This document shows positions 14,316 to 23,475 of a stretch of DNA of 64,000 nucleotides, in pieces. The notes beneath the pieces are model-generated. The model worked only from the letters and a program-made list of their open reading frames with translations, made no database searches and was not told the DNA's origin. The stretch is from NCBI GenBank assembly GCA_017522685.1, contig JAFWYN010000030.1:30368-94367 (forward strand), given 5' to 3'. Source of the stretch: Lachnospiraceae bacterium. Lineage in GTDB: Bacteria; Bacillota_A; Clostridia; Lachnospirales; Lachnospiraceae. Position numbers and translations under genes: made by a program. The stretch's first letter is position 1; every line of letters starts with the position of its first letter.

Positions 14316-15806
14316 ATGCTGTTTAATTCTTTGAGCTTTTTAATATTTTTTCCTATTGTACTTTTCATCTATTTCGTAATACCCCAAAAGATCAGGTATT
14401 TTTGGCTATTGATTACCAGCTATTTCTTTTACATGGGCTGGAATGCTAAGTATTCCCTGCTTTTATTGCTTTCGACAGTGGTGACTTACGGGGCAGGCCT
14501 TCTACTATATAAGTGTAAGGACAAGCCGGTGCACAAAAAATGTATTGTGGCAGCGGGACTGCTGGTCAATTTCGGTATTTTGTTTTTGTTTAAGTATTTG
14601 GACTTTGTGGTGGATACCATACAAAGCGTTGGAGCAAAGATAGGCATTACCATTGCGGAGCCTTCCTTTAGTCTGCTTTTGCCGGTGGGTATTTCCTTCT
14701 ATATTTTCCAGGCAGTAGGCTATATGGTGGATATTTACAGAGAAAAGTTGGAGCCGGAGAAGAATCTTTTGAAATATGCGTTATTCGTATCCTATTTCCC
14801 ACAGCTGGTGGCAGGACCCATCGAAAGAAGTACCCGACTTCTGCCGCAACTAAAGAATCTGGACAAAATCAAGGTTTGGAATTTGGATAGGATTCGCAGT
14901 GGTGCCCTGGTAATGCTGTACGGATACCTGTTAAAGATGGTAATTGCAGACCGGGCAGCCCTTCTGGTGGATACAGTTTTCCATGCCAATTATTATTCCC
15001 AATATGTGGGATTTACCGCTTTGGTGGGAGCTGTTTTGTTTTCCGTTCAGATTTATTGTGACTTTGCAGGCTATACCTATATTGCTATCGGTGCCTCGAA
15101 AATCCTGGGTGTGGAGCTGATGAATAACTTTAATACCCCTTATCTGGCTACCTCCATTAAGGACTTCTGGGACAGATGGCATATTTCCCTGACCTCCTGG
15201 TTCCGGGATTATTTGTATTTCCCCTTGGGCGGCAGCAGAAAAGGAAAGTTACGTAAATATGTGAATATCATGATTGTATTTTCCGTGAGTGGATTGTGGC
15301 ATGGTGCGGCTTGGCATTATGTGGTCTGGGGCATGCTTCACGGCGCTTTGCGAGTGGCGGAGGAGATCACAGAGAAGCTTCGGACCAAGGTGACGCAAGT
15401 TTTGCAGATAAATACGGCGGTACTGTCATACAAAGCATTCCGTGTATGTGTGACCTTTTTCCTGGTGACCATAGCTTGGGTATTTTTCCGGGCAGAAAGC
15501 ATTGGGCAGGCGTTGGATTTGATTAAGAATATGCTGACGGTTTGGAACCCCTGGGTATTGTTTGATAATTCCCTTTTAGGCTTGGGCTTGGACGGTAAGG
15601 ATTGGAATGTACTTTTGTTCGCATTGTTGGTAATCTTTGTAAAGGAATGCTTTCAATACAAAAAGGTATCCTTGTCCGGGAAGTTTGCAGAGCAGAACCT
15701 TTTGTTTCAGTGGGGATTTTTCCTGGCGGGCATCCTGTTTATCATGGTATTTGGCATCTACGGACCGGCTTACAGCGCGGCACAGTTTATATATTTTCAG
15801 TTCTGA
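14316..15806 (+). CDS. MBOAT-family O-acetyltransferase (AlgI/DltB-like)
   Basis: 496 residues, about ten membrane spans. VGISFYIFQAVGYMVDIYR, the conserved FWDRWHISLTSWFRDYLYFPLGGS, and the catalytic histidine in SGLWHGAAWHYVVWG are the MBOAT hallmarks. These proteins move acyl groups across the membrane onto extracellular polymers such as alginate, teichoic acid or exopolysaccharide. The next gene, 15 bases on, encodes an SGNH-type protein, the usual partner. The polymer modified here is unknown. Confidence 0.88.
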   Translation: MLFNSLSFLIFFPIVLFIYFVIPQKIRYFWLLITSYFFYMGWNAKYSLLLLLSTVVTYGAGLLLYKCKDKPVHKKCIVAAGLLVNFGILFLFKYLDFVVDTIQSVGAKIGITIAEPSFSLLLPVGISFYIFQAVGYMVDIYREKLEPEKNLLKYALFVSYFPQLVAGPIERSTRLLPQLKNLDKIKVWNLDRIRSGALVMLYGYLLKMVIADRAALLVDTVFHANYYSQYVGFTALVGAVLFSVQIYCDFAGYTYIAIGASKILGVELMNNFNTPYLATSIKDFWDRWHISLTSWFRDYLYFPLGGSRKGKLRKYVNIMIVFSVSGLWHGAAWHYVVWGMLHGALRVAEEITEKLRTKVTQVLQINTAVLSYKAFRVCVTFFLVTIAWVFFRAESIGQALDLIKNMLTVWNPWVLFDNSLLGLGLDGKDWNVLLFALLVIFVKECFQYKKVSLSGKFAEQNLLFQWGFFLAGILFIMVFGIYGPAYSAAQFIYFQF

Positions 15807-15821
15807 TGGGAGGAGCGTAAT

Positions 15822-16766
15822 ATGAGAAAGAAATGTTATATCATCATTTTATTCCTTCTGTTTTGGGCGGTTTTGATTCCGGCGGTATTCAGGATTTCTT
15901 ATGTGCTGCGGGAGAAGGAAGGAACGAATATTCAGGACAATTTTAAGCAATTAGAGCCGGACAGTGTGGATATGATTTTTATCGGCAGCAGTCACCAGTT
16001 CTGTACCATCAATCCGGATTTATTGTATGAGGAGTACGGGATTAACAGCTTTATGCTGGCTACTTCAGCGCAGACCATACCCATGTCATATTATGCGACC
16101 ATGGAGGCCATAGAGCTACAGCATCCCAAGGCCATCGTATTGGAGGCGCTTTACTGTACCAATGATTTCCGAACCGTAACGCCGGAGATGTCTCATACCT
16201 TCTTTGACGGCATGCCCCGATGTGAAGCCAGGAAGCTGGCTATTGAGGATTTGATAGAGCCGGAGGAGCAGATTTATTATTATTTGAATCTGGGACGTTA
16301 TCATACCCGTTGGAAGGATTTGGGTCAGAAGGACTTTATGAGCAATCTTAATTCGCCCCGGGGAAGATATTATTCGGAGGAGACAAAGTATAACTGGCAG
16401 ATTCCTGTGATTTCCAAGGATGAGAAGGAACCTATGCCGGAAGAGATGCTGAAATATCTGGATATGCTGGTTGAGCTTTGCAAGGAGAATAAAGTGGAGC
16501 TGATTATGTATGTGGCGCCCTTTAACTCCTTATATGATGAAGAAAACACCAGAGAAGATTTGTTCCGCAGACAGAGGATATTTAACTGGCTGGAGGACTA
16601 TACCGGGGAAAAGGGTCTTCGATATTATAATCTGTTTTATGAAATACCGGAAATGAATCTGGATGGTATGACAGACTACAAAGACTCCCAGCATTTCAAC
16701 TGCTATGGTCAGGAGAAAGTAACCCGTTACATGGCAGAAAAGGGATATTTGAGTATTAGTGAATAG
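15822..16766 (+). CDS. SGNH-like membrane-anchored protein, partner of the MBOAT acyltransferase
   Basis: 314 residues with an N-terminal membrane anchor (CYIIILFLLFWAVLIPAVF) and an external domain. IFIGSSHQFCTI carries a block I-type serine and DSQHFN near the C-terminus the Asp-His pair, the SGNH hydrolase triad layout as in AlgX/AlgJ or DltD-type partners. It probably takes the acyl group delivered by the membrane enzyme and sets it on the polysaccharide. A strong shared terminator follows. Confidence 0.75.
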   Translation: MRKKCYIIILFLLFWAVLIPAVFRISYVLREKEGTNIQDNFKQLEPDSVDMIFIGSSHQFCTINPDLLYEEYGINSFMLATSAQTIPMSYYATMEAIELQHPKAIVLEALYCTNDFRTVTPEMSHTFFDGMPRCEARKLAIEDLIEPEEQIYYYLNLGRYHTRWKDLGQKDFMSNLNSPRGRYYSEETKYNWQIPVISKDEKEPMPEEMLKYLDMLVELCKENKVELIMYVAPFNSLYDEENTREDLFRRQRIFNWLEDYTGEKGLRYYNLFYEIPEMNLDGMTDYKDSQHFNCYGQEKVTRYMAEKGYLSISE

Positions 16767-16785
16767 TGATTAGGGAAAGAAAGAA

Positions 16786-16818
16786 CCGCCGCAGTGTATA
16801 GCACTGTGGCGGTTTTAA
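16786..16818. terminator. Bidirectional terminator between SGNH gene and trpA
   Basis: AACCGCC-CAGTG pairs with CACTG-GGCGGTT around TATAG, with A/T runs on both sides; it can serve both converging transcripts. Confidence 0.85.
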
Positions 16819-16823
16819 ATATC

Positions 16824-17591
16824 TTACAAACTTTCTACGGTTTTCTTTACATAATCAAAAATCGGTCCGGCTGCTTCATTGCCATGTTTTGCGATAATAT
16901 TTACGATAGCATTTTCTACCACAAAGCCATCGGCGATAGTTTCGTACTCAGCTTCCGGATAGTGTACGCCGATTTCAAGGATAACAGGTGTATCGGTTAC
17001 GCTGCGGACCTCCGCTACGATACCGGAGATATCGGTGATGATATCATTACGGGCATCGAAGGCATTCATGGAAGGCAATACATAAATATATCCCTTAGCT
17101 TCCTCTGCGATCATGCGGATGCGGCTCTTGCTTGCAGGTGCTACCAAAGAGATGATATCCACGTCGTACTTCTCTGCGAAAGGAAGAAGCTCGCTTCTTT
17201 CATCATAAGGCATGTCGGGAATGATAAGGCCGCTAACGCCGGTCTCAGCACATTTCGCCATGAATTCTTCATAACCGAATTTGTATACCGGATTCAAATA
17301 GGACATAAGCACGATGGGCACGGATATTTTATCCTTTACGCGGGCCAGCATGTCGAAAATCATATCGGTGGTACAGCCACCCTCCGCAGAAAGGGCCCGC
17401 ACGTTAGCTTCCTGTACTACAGGGCTTTCTGCGATAGGATCGGAAAAAGGTACACCAATTTCGATAACGGATGCGCCGGCCTTTTCCATAGTGATGATAA
17501 ATTCCTCGGTCTTTGCCAGGGAAGGGTCACCTGCGGTCAGGAACCCTACAAATGCTTTTTTATTTTTGAATGCGTCACGAATCTTACTCAT
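16824..17591 (-). CDS. trpA: Tryptophan synthase alpha subunit, divergent
   Basis: 255 residues with the TIM-barrel core of TrpA and the conserved opening [13 protein letters not shown] and [11 protein letters not shown] (E44 matches catalytic E49). Several key points differ from the family: the catalytic aspartate of ADGP is Glu (IAESP, E55); the phosphate-binding GVTG loop is PSMNAF (173-178); GFGIS is EIGVHYP; and GSA is ENA. These are the sites that bind and cleave indole-3-glycerol phosphate, so this protein may be weak or altered in that reaction. It overlaps trpB by eight bases and no other trp gene is in the window. Confidence 0.85.
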   Translation of the reverse strand: MSKIRDAFKNKKAFVGFLTAGDPSLAKTEEFIITMEKAGASVIEIGVPFSDPIAESPVVQEANVRALSAEGGCTTDMIFDMLARVKDKISVPIVLMSYLNPVYKFGYEEFMAKCAETGVSGLIIPDMPYDERSELLPFAEKYDVDIISLVAPASKSRIRMIAEEAKGYIYVLPSMNAFDARNDIITDISGIVAEVRSVTDTPVILEIGVHYPEAEYETIADGFVVENAIVNIIAKHGNEAAGPIFDYVKKTVESL

Positions 17592-18768
17592 GTAAATCTA
17601 CCCCCCTATATCTCGCAATTGCGGCAACGTCCTTGTCTCCACGACCGGACAGACAGCAGATAATGATTTGGTCCTTACTCATAGTAGGAGCCAGCTTCAT
17701 CACATGTGCTACAGCATGGGAGCTTTCGATAGCAGCGATGATACCTTCGGTTCTTGCAATATATTCAAATGCTTCTACAGCTTCTTCGTCGGTAACAGGT
17801 ACATACTGTGCTCTTCCGATATCATGCAGATAAGCATGCTCGGGACCTACACCCGGATAGTCCAAACCTGCGGAAATAGAGTATACCGGTGCAATCTGAC
17901 CATATTCATCCTGACAGAAGTAAGACTTCATACCATGGAAAATACCTAAGCTACCGGTAGAAACCGTAGCCGCGGTTTTGTCAGTATCTACACCAAGACC
18001 TGCCGCCTCACAGCCAATCAGCTTCACGGATTCATCCTTGATAAATTCATAGAACATACCCATAGCATTGCTTCCGCCGCCTACACAAGCCATAACCACG
18101 TCAGGAAGCTTACCTTCCTTCTCCAGAATCTGTGCACGTGCTTCACGGCTGATAACACTCTGGAAATCACGTACAATCATGGGGAAGGGATGAGGACCCA
18201 TTACGGAACCCAGTACATACAGGGTATCGTCCATACGGGTGGTCCATTCTCTCATACATTCGTTAACGGCATCTTTTAAGGTACGGGTACCGGTCATAAC
18301 CGGGTTTACCTTAGCCCCCAGAAGCTCCATACGATATACATTCAGAGCCTGACGGATAGTATCCTCCTCGCCCATGAAAATTTCACATTCCAATCCTAAA
18401 AGGGCTGCAGCCGTAGCGGTTGCCACGCCATGCTGGCCGGCGCCGGTTTCTGCGATAATACGGGTCTTACCCATTTTCTTTGCCAAAAGTGCCTGACCAA
18501 GTACGTTGTTGATTTTGTGGGAGCCGGTATGGTTCAGATCCTCACGTTTGAAATAAATCTTAGCTCCGCCCAAATCCTTTGTCATCTTCTCTGCATAGTA
18601 GAGAAGAGAGGGTCTGCCTGCATATTCCTTCAACAAAGTATTCAGTTCTTCATTGAATGCAGGGTCATTTTTGTAGAATTCATAAGCCTTTTCCAGCTTC
18701 AAAACTTCGTCCATAAGGGTCTCGGGAATGTACTGACCGCCATGAACACCATATCTTCCTTTTGCCAT
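17584..18768 (-). CDS. trpB: Tryptophan synthase beta subunit
   Basis: 394 residues from the ATG at 18768 (GGAGG site). PLP lysine K85 in [14 protein letters not shown], catalytic E107 in [13 protein letters not shown], phosphate-binding [10 protein letters not shown] and LSGRGDKD are intact. It joins indole and serine to form tryptophan. The upstream reading frame extends through the terminator of the T-box and is not coding. Alone with trpA and under a Trp T-box, it suggests that the cell makes tryptophan from indole, or that the rest of the pathway is elsewhere. Confidence 0.95.
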   Translation of the reverse strand: MAKGRYGVHGGQYIPETLMDEVLKLEKAYEFYKNDPAFNEELNTLLKEYAGRPSLLYYAEKMTKDLGGAKIYFKREDLNHTGSHKINNVLGQALLAKKMGKTRIIAETGAGQHGVATATAAALLGLECEIFMGEEDTIRQALNVYRMELLGAKVNPVMTGTRTLKDAVNECMREWTTRMDDTLYVLGSVMGPHPFPMIVRDFQSVISREARAQILEKEGKLPDVVMACVGGGSNAMGMFYEFIKDESVKLIGCEAAGLGVDTDKTAATVSTGSLGIFHGMKSYFCQDEYGQIAPVYSISAGLDYPGVGPEHAYLHDIGRAQYVPVTDEEAVEAFEYIARTEGIIAAIESSHAVAHVMKLAPTMSKDQIIICCLSGRGDKDVAAIARYRGVDLHE

Positions 18769-18792
18769 GTTAAAGTCCTCCTGTTTTTGAGT

Positions 18793-18836
18793 AAAAAAAG
18801 CGTCCTTGACAATAGTTCTGTCTATTGTCAAGGACG
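18793..18836 (-). terminator. Terminator of the Trp T-box
   Basis: A perfect 15-base-pair stem (18836-18822 with 18815-18801) and a six-base loop, followed on the minus strand by a run of seven T. Confidence 0.93.
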
Positions 18837-19095
18837 GTAAAATCGTTACCGCGGTGCCACCTTGATTTGTGGAATCCACACACTCTGCAGAATACTAACA
18901 TATTCTTCGCAACTTACGTATGCGTACACGTCATAGAATACTAAGAAAGCAGGCTTTCCGTTGACTATGCCCTCCGTGGTCCATTTAATAAATAGCATTC
19001 TGCCGGCTCTCAGCCTCCCGACTCTCTGTAAGTGCCCGTTTATTTTTATCTCCACTTCAACGGTTTCAAAAATATGCAATTGTCAAAAACTCTTT
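18793..19095 (-). promoter_or_regulatory. T-box leader, tryptophan-specific
   Basis: Read on the minus strand, the leader has the stem I ACAGAGAGT motif (about 19031-19023), a specifier TGG (18983-18981) followed by ACCACGG, and the T-box AAGGTGGCACCGCGG (18863-18849). UGG is the Trp codon, so uncharged tRNA-Trp should favour antitermination of trpBA. Confidence 0.9.
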
Positions 19096-19101
19096 TCACA
19101 T

Positions 19102-19130
19102 ATTATATGCAAGAGATTTAGAAATGTCAA
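19102..19130 (-). promoter_or_regulatory. Promoter of the Trp T-box/trpBA transcript
   Basis: TTGACA (19130-19125) and TATAAT (19107-19102), 17-base spacer: consensus at both boxes. Confidence 0.9.
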
Positions 19131-19158
19131 GTGAGTAAATCAGATTTTTGGCATATAA

Positions 19159-20526
19159 CTAATATTCGTCCAAAAGAAGCTGTACTCTGTTTTGAATAAT
19201 ATGAATTACTTCGTCTTTCCCTTTATCTCCTGAAAAATACGCGCCGGATTCTTCATAAATGATATTAAGGATTTCTTCTGTATTTGTAGGACAGTATTTT
19301 CCGGCTTCATAAACCTGTATGGAATCTTGCATGACTTCTTCGGTATATTCAACCATGGTATTGGCTATACCGGCGTTAAGGTCTTTTAATAATTCTTTGT
19401 TTTGTTCAATAAACAACTCCTTGTGTGTGGGAACTGCGCAGTAGCTTTGCCCTGTTTTGGACATGACATAGGATACAAATGCCCAAGCTCCTTCTAAATT
19501 GGAGGTGCCGGAATTGATTACAAGAGTTTCTACACTGGGATTATATTTGGGGTAATTGCCATCGTCAAAATAAAAATCCAACATCACCCGTCCTTCTTTT
19601 TCCAAGACTTTTTCACCGGGATAGAGCCCTATGTAACAGTGTTCCATGCGCATAATCGGCGCATATCCTTTATTTCTGTTATCTGCAAATTTCTTGGACA
19701 CATCCAGAATCTTGGAAAAAAGTTCTGTTGAGAAATCGCAAGTTTTATTTTCCCAGTCAATCATGCCCCAAAGGTCTTGGGAACCGCAAAGAAAATAGTC
19801 CATAATATAGATGCCTTCTTGATAATCATTTAAGAAAATAGTGGATGAGGAGTATTTTAACAGAATATCCACCAATGATTCCAAATCCGGAATTTCTTTG
19901 TTTGGAAGTACATTTTTGTCGATTGACATACGAACTACTTCCATGGATGGGCAAAGGCCATAAACTTGGTTATCCTTCGTTAAGGCTTTGTATGCGGGAA
20001 AGTATTTGTCATCCGTAATGTTACTTTTTGCCATGAGAGGTGCCATATCCAACAAATACCCATCTGCAATGATTTTCTCGGAAACCGGAAAAATATCTAA
20101 GGACATAACATCCGGACCTTTTCCTGTGGAAACGTCAATCCGTAAACGTTCTTGTACATTCTTAAATTCTGTGTCATAGGGAAATTGGGTCATTTCTATA
20201 TGAAAGAGAGGATTTTCGCGATTAAAATCCGCAACTAAATAGTTTAAAAAGCGGGTTTCATAGCCACCACAATAAAAGGAGATGATGTTTTTTCCCTTTT
20301 CTATAGCTTGTTCTTTCTCTTCCTTAGGTTCCGTAGAATAGGTGTCTTTTCGAAACGCACCGTCATCCGCCTGATAATGAATGGTAATCTCCTCTAAATC
20401 AGGTGTAGGATTTGGTGTGGTATCCGTCTTGTTGTCCGAACAGCCGGCCAAACATAAAATACTTCCCAATATAATTGTTAGGATAAATACTTTGTAAAAG
20501 TTATTAGATAAATGTGTTTTTTTCAT
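19159..20526 (-). CDS. Extracellular solute-binding lipoprotein (ABC family 1 type)
   Basis: 455 residues. Lipoprotein signal with LCLAGC lipobox near residue 29. The mature part begins with an acidic/threonine linker, then IISFYCGGYETRFLNYLVADFNREN and GKGPDVMSLDIFPVSEKI, typical of the carbohydrate-type solute-binding proteins. AWAFVSYVMSK near the C-terminus agrees. No permease or ATPase gene is adjacent, so it is either an orphan binding protein or is served by a transporter elsewhere. It is transcribed from its own promoter and ends 30 bases before the Trp T-box promoter. Confidence 0.8.
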   Translation of the reverse strand: MKKTHLSNNFYKVFILTIILGSILCLAGCSDNKTDTTPNPTPDLEEITIHYQADDGAFRKDTYSTEPKEEKEQAIEKGKNIISFYCGGYETRFLNYLVADFNRENPLFHIEMTQFPYDTEFKNVQERLRIDVSTGKGPDVMSLDIFPVSEKIIADGYLLDMAPLMAKSNITDDKYFPAYKALTKDNQVYGLCPSMEVVRMSIDKNVLPNKEIPDLESLVDILLKYSSSTIFLNDYQEGIYIMDYFLCGSQDLWGMIDWENKTCDFSTELFSKILDVSKKFADNRNKGYAPIMRMEHCYIGLYPGEKVLEKEGRVMLDFYFDDGNYPKYNPSVETLVINSGTSNLEGAWAFVSYVMSKTGQSYCAVPTHKELFIEQNKELLKDLNAGIANTMVEYTEEVMQDSIQVYEAGKYCPTNTEEILNIIYEESGAYFSGDKGKDEVIHIIQNRVQLLLDEY

Positions 20527-20553
20527 TAATGTATACCCCTCTTTTGCATTGAT

Positions 20554-20582
20554 ATTATAAACATAAATTCTTTGAATGTCGA
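20554..20582 (-). promoter_or_regulatory. Promoter of the solute-binding lipoprotein gene
   Basis: Minus-strand TCGACA (20582-20577) and TATAAT (20559-20554) with 17-base spacing; the SD AGAGGGG follows before the ATG. Confidence 0.6.
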
Positions 20583-20753
20583 GATATTTACATATAAATT
20601 ATGTTAAGCAACAGATGTCAGATGTCACCTTAGAAGATGGATTCTAAACATGGGGAAACAAAATGTATGGACAAAATAGGGGATAATTGGCTAAAATAAA
20701 TTGGAACAACGCATTCAACAGAGTGCTATTTTGTAAATGAAAAGGTAAGCATT

Positions 20754-21347
20754 ATGACCGAAAAAGATTGGGACAAAAAACTGAAAATCGCTACCTGCGG
20801 GCGCATGGCTGACCATGAAGACGAGTACCATTACCCCTATGAGCCCACACCTTACCCGGTATTGGTGCGCTTGGCAGAGAGTGGATATATTGGCAAAGAA
20901 CACAAGGTGATGGACTACGGTTGCGGCAAAGGCCGTGTGGGCTTTTTCCTGCATTATAAGCTGGGTTGTTCGGTAGTGGGGGTAGAGTATGAGGAGAAAA
21001 TTTATGAGCAGGCCCGAGACAACTTGAGAAACTATGTGCGAGGTACTTCCGATGAGGTAGAGTTCGTGTGCCGGGATGCCAAGGATTTGTCGGTAAAGGA
21101 TGCGGACCGCTTTTATCTTTTTAATCCGTTTTCTTTGGAGATTTTACAGTCTGTGTTGGGGAGAGTCCTGGAGTCCTATTATGAAAATTCCCGAGAGATG
21201 CAGTTGTTTTTCTATTATCCGTCGGATGAATATGTAGCTTTTCTTATGACACAGGATGAGCTTATGTTTGTGGACGAAATTGATTGCAGCGATTTGTTTG
21301 ATGGGGAGAATCAGCGAGAAAGAATACTGATATTTGAAGTGATATAG
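20754..21347 (+). CDS. Class I SAM-dependent methyltransferase
   Basis: 197 residues. VMDYGCGKGRVGFFLHYKLG is motif I of Rossmann methyltransferases, VVGVEYEEKIYEQARDNL motif II, and FYLFNPFSLEILQ an NPF-type motif IV. The substrate is unknown. It stands alone, with its own terminator. Confidence 0.78.
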   Translation: MTEKDWDKKLKIATCGRMADHEDEYHYPYEPTPYPVLVRLAESGYIGKEHKVMDYGCGKGRVGFFLHYKLGCSVVGVEYEEKIYEQARDNLRNYVRGTSDEVEFVCRDAKDLSVKDADRFYLFNPFSLEILQSVLGRVLESYYENSREMQLFFYYPSDEYVAFLMTQDELMFVDEIDCSDLFDGENQRERILIFEVI

Positions 21348-21356
21348 TTTAGATTA

Positions 21357-21388
21357 GCAGGGCGTTATAAGCGCCCTGTTATTTTTGG
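21357..21388 (+). terminator. Terminator after the methyltransferase gene
   Basis: AGGGCG and GCGCCCT flank TTATAA, followed by TGTTATTTTT. Confidence 0.75.
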
Positions 21389-21398
21389 AGAAAAATTC

Positions 21399-21475
21399 TT
21401 GACAACTATATTGCACTGCGATATAGTTATATCACACTACGATAGTCGCACTGCGATATATAACAGCGCGATATA
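21399..21475 (+). promoter_or_regulatory. PadR promoter with palindromic operator
   Basis: TTGACA (21399-21404) and TATAGT (21422-21427) with a 17-base spacer. From 21405 to 21427, spacer plus -10 box, runs a near-perfect 23-base palindrome with ends ACTATAT and ATATAGT. Further CGATATA-type half sites follow down to 21475 (CACTGCGATATA, CAGCGCGATATA). A dimeric repressor bound here would block RNA polymerase; the PadR protein encoded downstream is the obvious candidate. Confidence 0.75.
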
Positions 21476-21534
21476 AAGAGGAGTGAAACATACAGCAACC
21501 CATAAATGCGTAGATTACACAGGGGAGGTGTAGG

Positions 21535-21849
21535 ATGAACGCACACATTAAGAAAGTTTATGTTCCTATGACAGAGACCGGCTTTTATATCCTATTGTGC
21601 CTGCAATACCCTAATCACGGCTATGGCATCGTACAAAGGGTTGAGCAGATGACGAAGGGGGAGATTCGTCTGACGCCGGGCACTATGTACGGAAGCCTGT
21701 CCAAGATGGAGAAGGATGGTCTGATATGCTTCGTACGGGAGGAAGAGAAGCGTAAGATTTATCAGATTACGGAGCTTGGAAGACAGGTGTTGGATTTGGA
21801 GTTAAAGCGGATTGAGAGATTGTATCTGAATTCAAAAGCAGGGGTTTAA
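21535..21849 (+). CDS. PadR-family transcriptional regulator
   Basis: 104 residues. A winged helix of PadR type: TGFYILLCLQYPNHGYGIVQ, then LTPGTMYGSLSKMEKDGLI and the wing EEEKRKIYQITELGRQ. The ATG follows GGGGAGGTG. PadR repressors usually control their own operon, and the palindromic promoter supports this. The next gene codes for a DUF2812 membrane protein, the standard partner. Confidence 0.88.
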   Translation: MNAHIKKVYVPMTETGFYILLCLQYPNHGYGIVQRVEQMTKGEIRLTPGTMYGSLSKMEKDGLICFVREEEKRKIYQITELGRQVLDLELKRIERLYLNSKAGV

Positions 21850-21870
21850 GACTCAGTCAGGAGGGATAGT

Positions 21871-22425
21871 ATGCCAAAGCAAAAGAAGGAATTTAAGTGG
21901 TTTACCATAGCGGATTATGAAAAGGAACAGGACTACTTAAGGGAAATGCACAATCATGGTTGGTGCTTTCAGAAGGTAAACGGTCTGGGTACGTATCACT
22001 TTGAGGAATGTGAGCCGGCGGATGTGATATATCAGTTGGATTATAACAAGAAGGGACTGGCCAATAAGGAAGAATATGTACAGCTGTTTGAAGATTGCGG
22101 CTGGGAATATATACAGGATTTTTTTGGATTCAGCTATTTCCGTAAACCCATAGGAATTATGAACGAGGAGGAAGGGATTTTCTGTGATGATGCTTCCAGA
22201 CTGGAGTTTATGAAGCGAATTCTGATAGGAAGGATGACACCTTTGTTAGTCCTGTTGTTTACAATTGTGATTCCTCAGCTGATTGTCAATGCTTTCTTGG
22301 CGAATCATTCCTTAACATCATTTTTCCTGGGAATGTTTACGGGAATCCTGGTAGGATATCTGGTGGTTTTCATCTGGTATTTGAAGCAGTATCGTAAGTT
22401 TAAGGCGAAGGTTTATAAGGAATAG
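21871..22425 (+). CDS. DUF2812 domain membrane protein
   Basis: 184 residues. The N-terminal DUF2812 part includes FKWFTIADYEKEQDYLREMHNHGW and ADVIYQLDYNKKG; two membrane helices occupy about residues 125-178 (MTPLLVLLFTIVIPQLIV and FFLGMFTGILVGYLVVFIWY). The function of the family is not known, but it is regularly encoded after a PadR gene, as here with a 21-base gap. Confidence 0.8.
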   Translation: MPKQKKEFKWFTIADYEKEQDYLREMHNHGWCFQKVNGLGTYHFEECEPADVIYQLDYNKKGLANKEEYVQLFEDCGWEYIQDFFGFSYFRKPIGIMNEEEGIFCDDASRLEFMKRILIGRMTPLLVLLFTIVIPQLIVNAFLANHSLTSFFLGMFTGILVGYLVVFIWYLKQYRKFKAKVYKE

Positions 22426-22508
22426 AACGTCATGATTGTAACATAATAAATGTCCACAAAGTAAACGATTGTGAATTATGAACAATTTATTAAGATTATC
22501 AAAATATA

Positions 22509-22537
22509 TTGTCATTTTATGTTGGTTACCATATAAT
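22509..22537 (+). promoter_or_regulatory. Promoter of the HAD phosphatase gene
   Basis: TTGTCA (22509-22514) and TATAAT (22532-22537), 17-base spacer. A small hairpin (GCTTTA/TAAAGC) lies between it and the gene. Confidence 0.7.
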
Positions 22538-22589
22538 AATTTCGTATGGCTTTATCATGGTAAAGCAATAAGGTGGAAAGGATGGGAGT

Positions 22590-23258
22590 ATGCTTATGGA
22601 TTTCAAAGCAGTGGTTTTTGACATGGACGGTATTATATTTGATTCCGAGCGCTTGGTAATCGATTGCTGGAAAGTGGTAGCAGAAAAATACGCCATCCCG
22701 AATATCGAAGAGGCTTGTAACGAATGCTTGGGCGTGAACGGTGTGGAAACCAAGGAGAAATTCTTAGACCGCTACGGTCGTGACTTCCCCTATGATGCAT
22801 ACAAAGCTGAAATGTCCAAGATATACCATGACAATTACGATGGCGGCAGATTACCCATGAAAATCGGTGTGGTAGAGCTGTTAACATATTTAAAAGAAAC
22901 CGGTGTAAAGGTGGCGCTGGCCTCCTCCACACGTACAGAAGTGGTGGTACAGCAGTTGCGTGACGCAGGCATCCTGGAATACTTCCAAGTGATTGTGGGA
23001 GGAGATATGGTGACCCGAAGCAAACCACAGCCGGATATTTTCTTAAAAGCCTGCGAGGAGCTGGGGGTGGCACCGGAAGAATCCTTCGCTATCGAAGATT
23101 CCTACAATGGCATCCGTGCCGCGGCAGCAGGACATTTACGTCCCCTGATGGTCCCCGACCTCATGCCCCCCACCGACGAAATGCGAAGCCTTTCGGAAGC
23201 AATCCTCGATACCCTTTTAGAAGTGAAGGGGTATCTGAGAAATATTCAGAACGCTTAA
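22590..23258 (+). CDS. HAD-family hydrolase (beta-phosphoglucomutase-like)
   Basis: 222 residues. VVFDMDGIIFDSE (motif I, DxD), ALASSTRTEVV (motif II), the lysine of RSKPQPDIFLKA (motif III) and AIEDSYNGIRAA (motif IV) are all present, with a helical cap of the beta-phosphoglucomutase subgroup. It probably acts on a sugar or polyol phosphate; mutase and phosphatase activity cannot be separated here. An ATG two codons later (22596) is an equally possible start. Confidence 0.85.
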   Translation: MLMDFKAVVFDMDGIIFDSERLVIDCWKVVAEKYAIPNIEEACNECLGVNGVETKEKFLDRYGRDFPYDAYKAEMSKIYHDNYDGGRLPMKIGVVELLTYLKETGVKVALASSTRTEVVVQQLRDAGILEYFQVIVGGDMVTRSKPQPDIFLKACEELGVAPEESFAIEDSYNGIRAAAAGHLRPLMVPDLMPPTDEMRSLSEAILDTLLEVKGYLRNIQNA

Positions 23259-23293
23259 GTTGATATATTTATTTAGTTTTGTTCCATAACCCA

Positions 23294-23449
23294 GCGGTTG
23301 GGGGAATAGGTATTATGTAATGCACCGTATAAAAGAACAGGCACCGTGGTTATGTGTGACCGGTGCGGACGAATAGTCCGAACAGGGCATACATAACGAG
23401 GGGCATGTTTTTTATCCGGTGTGTGAATAATACCTATTCCACCGACCGC
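23294..23449 (+). ncRNA. Structured RNA element, copy 1 (before the glycerol-1-phosphate dehydrogenase gene)
   Basis: A long hairpin of 156 bases. The outer helix pairs GCGGTTGG and GGAATAGGTATTAT with ATAATACCTATTCC and CCGACCGC. Next comes a conserved block at 23317-23340 (starts GTAATGCAC, ends AAAAGAACAG) pairing with ATGTTTTTTAT (23405-23415) and GGTGTGTGA (23418-23426). An inner arm pairs 23349-23358 with 23388-23397, capped by CGGAC/GTCCG. A second copy at 25374-25528 keeps every helix though most paired bases differ. It ends 26 bases before the ATG of the next gene, which suggests a cis-acting leader; a stand-alone small RNA is the alternative. Confidence 0.7.
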
Positions 23450-23475
23450 GGAAGTATATGCGAAGGAGGCCCTAC

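Noticed and set aside
16794..17663. Long open frame on the plus strand opposite trpA
   Set aside because: Mirror of the codon pattern of trpA; no ribosome site and no family resemblance.
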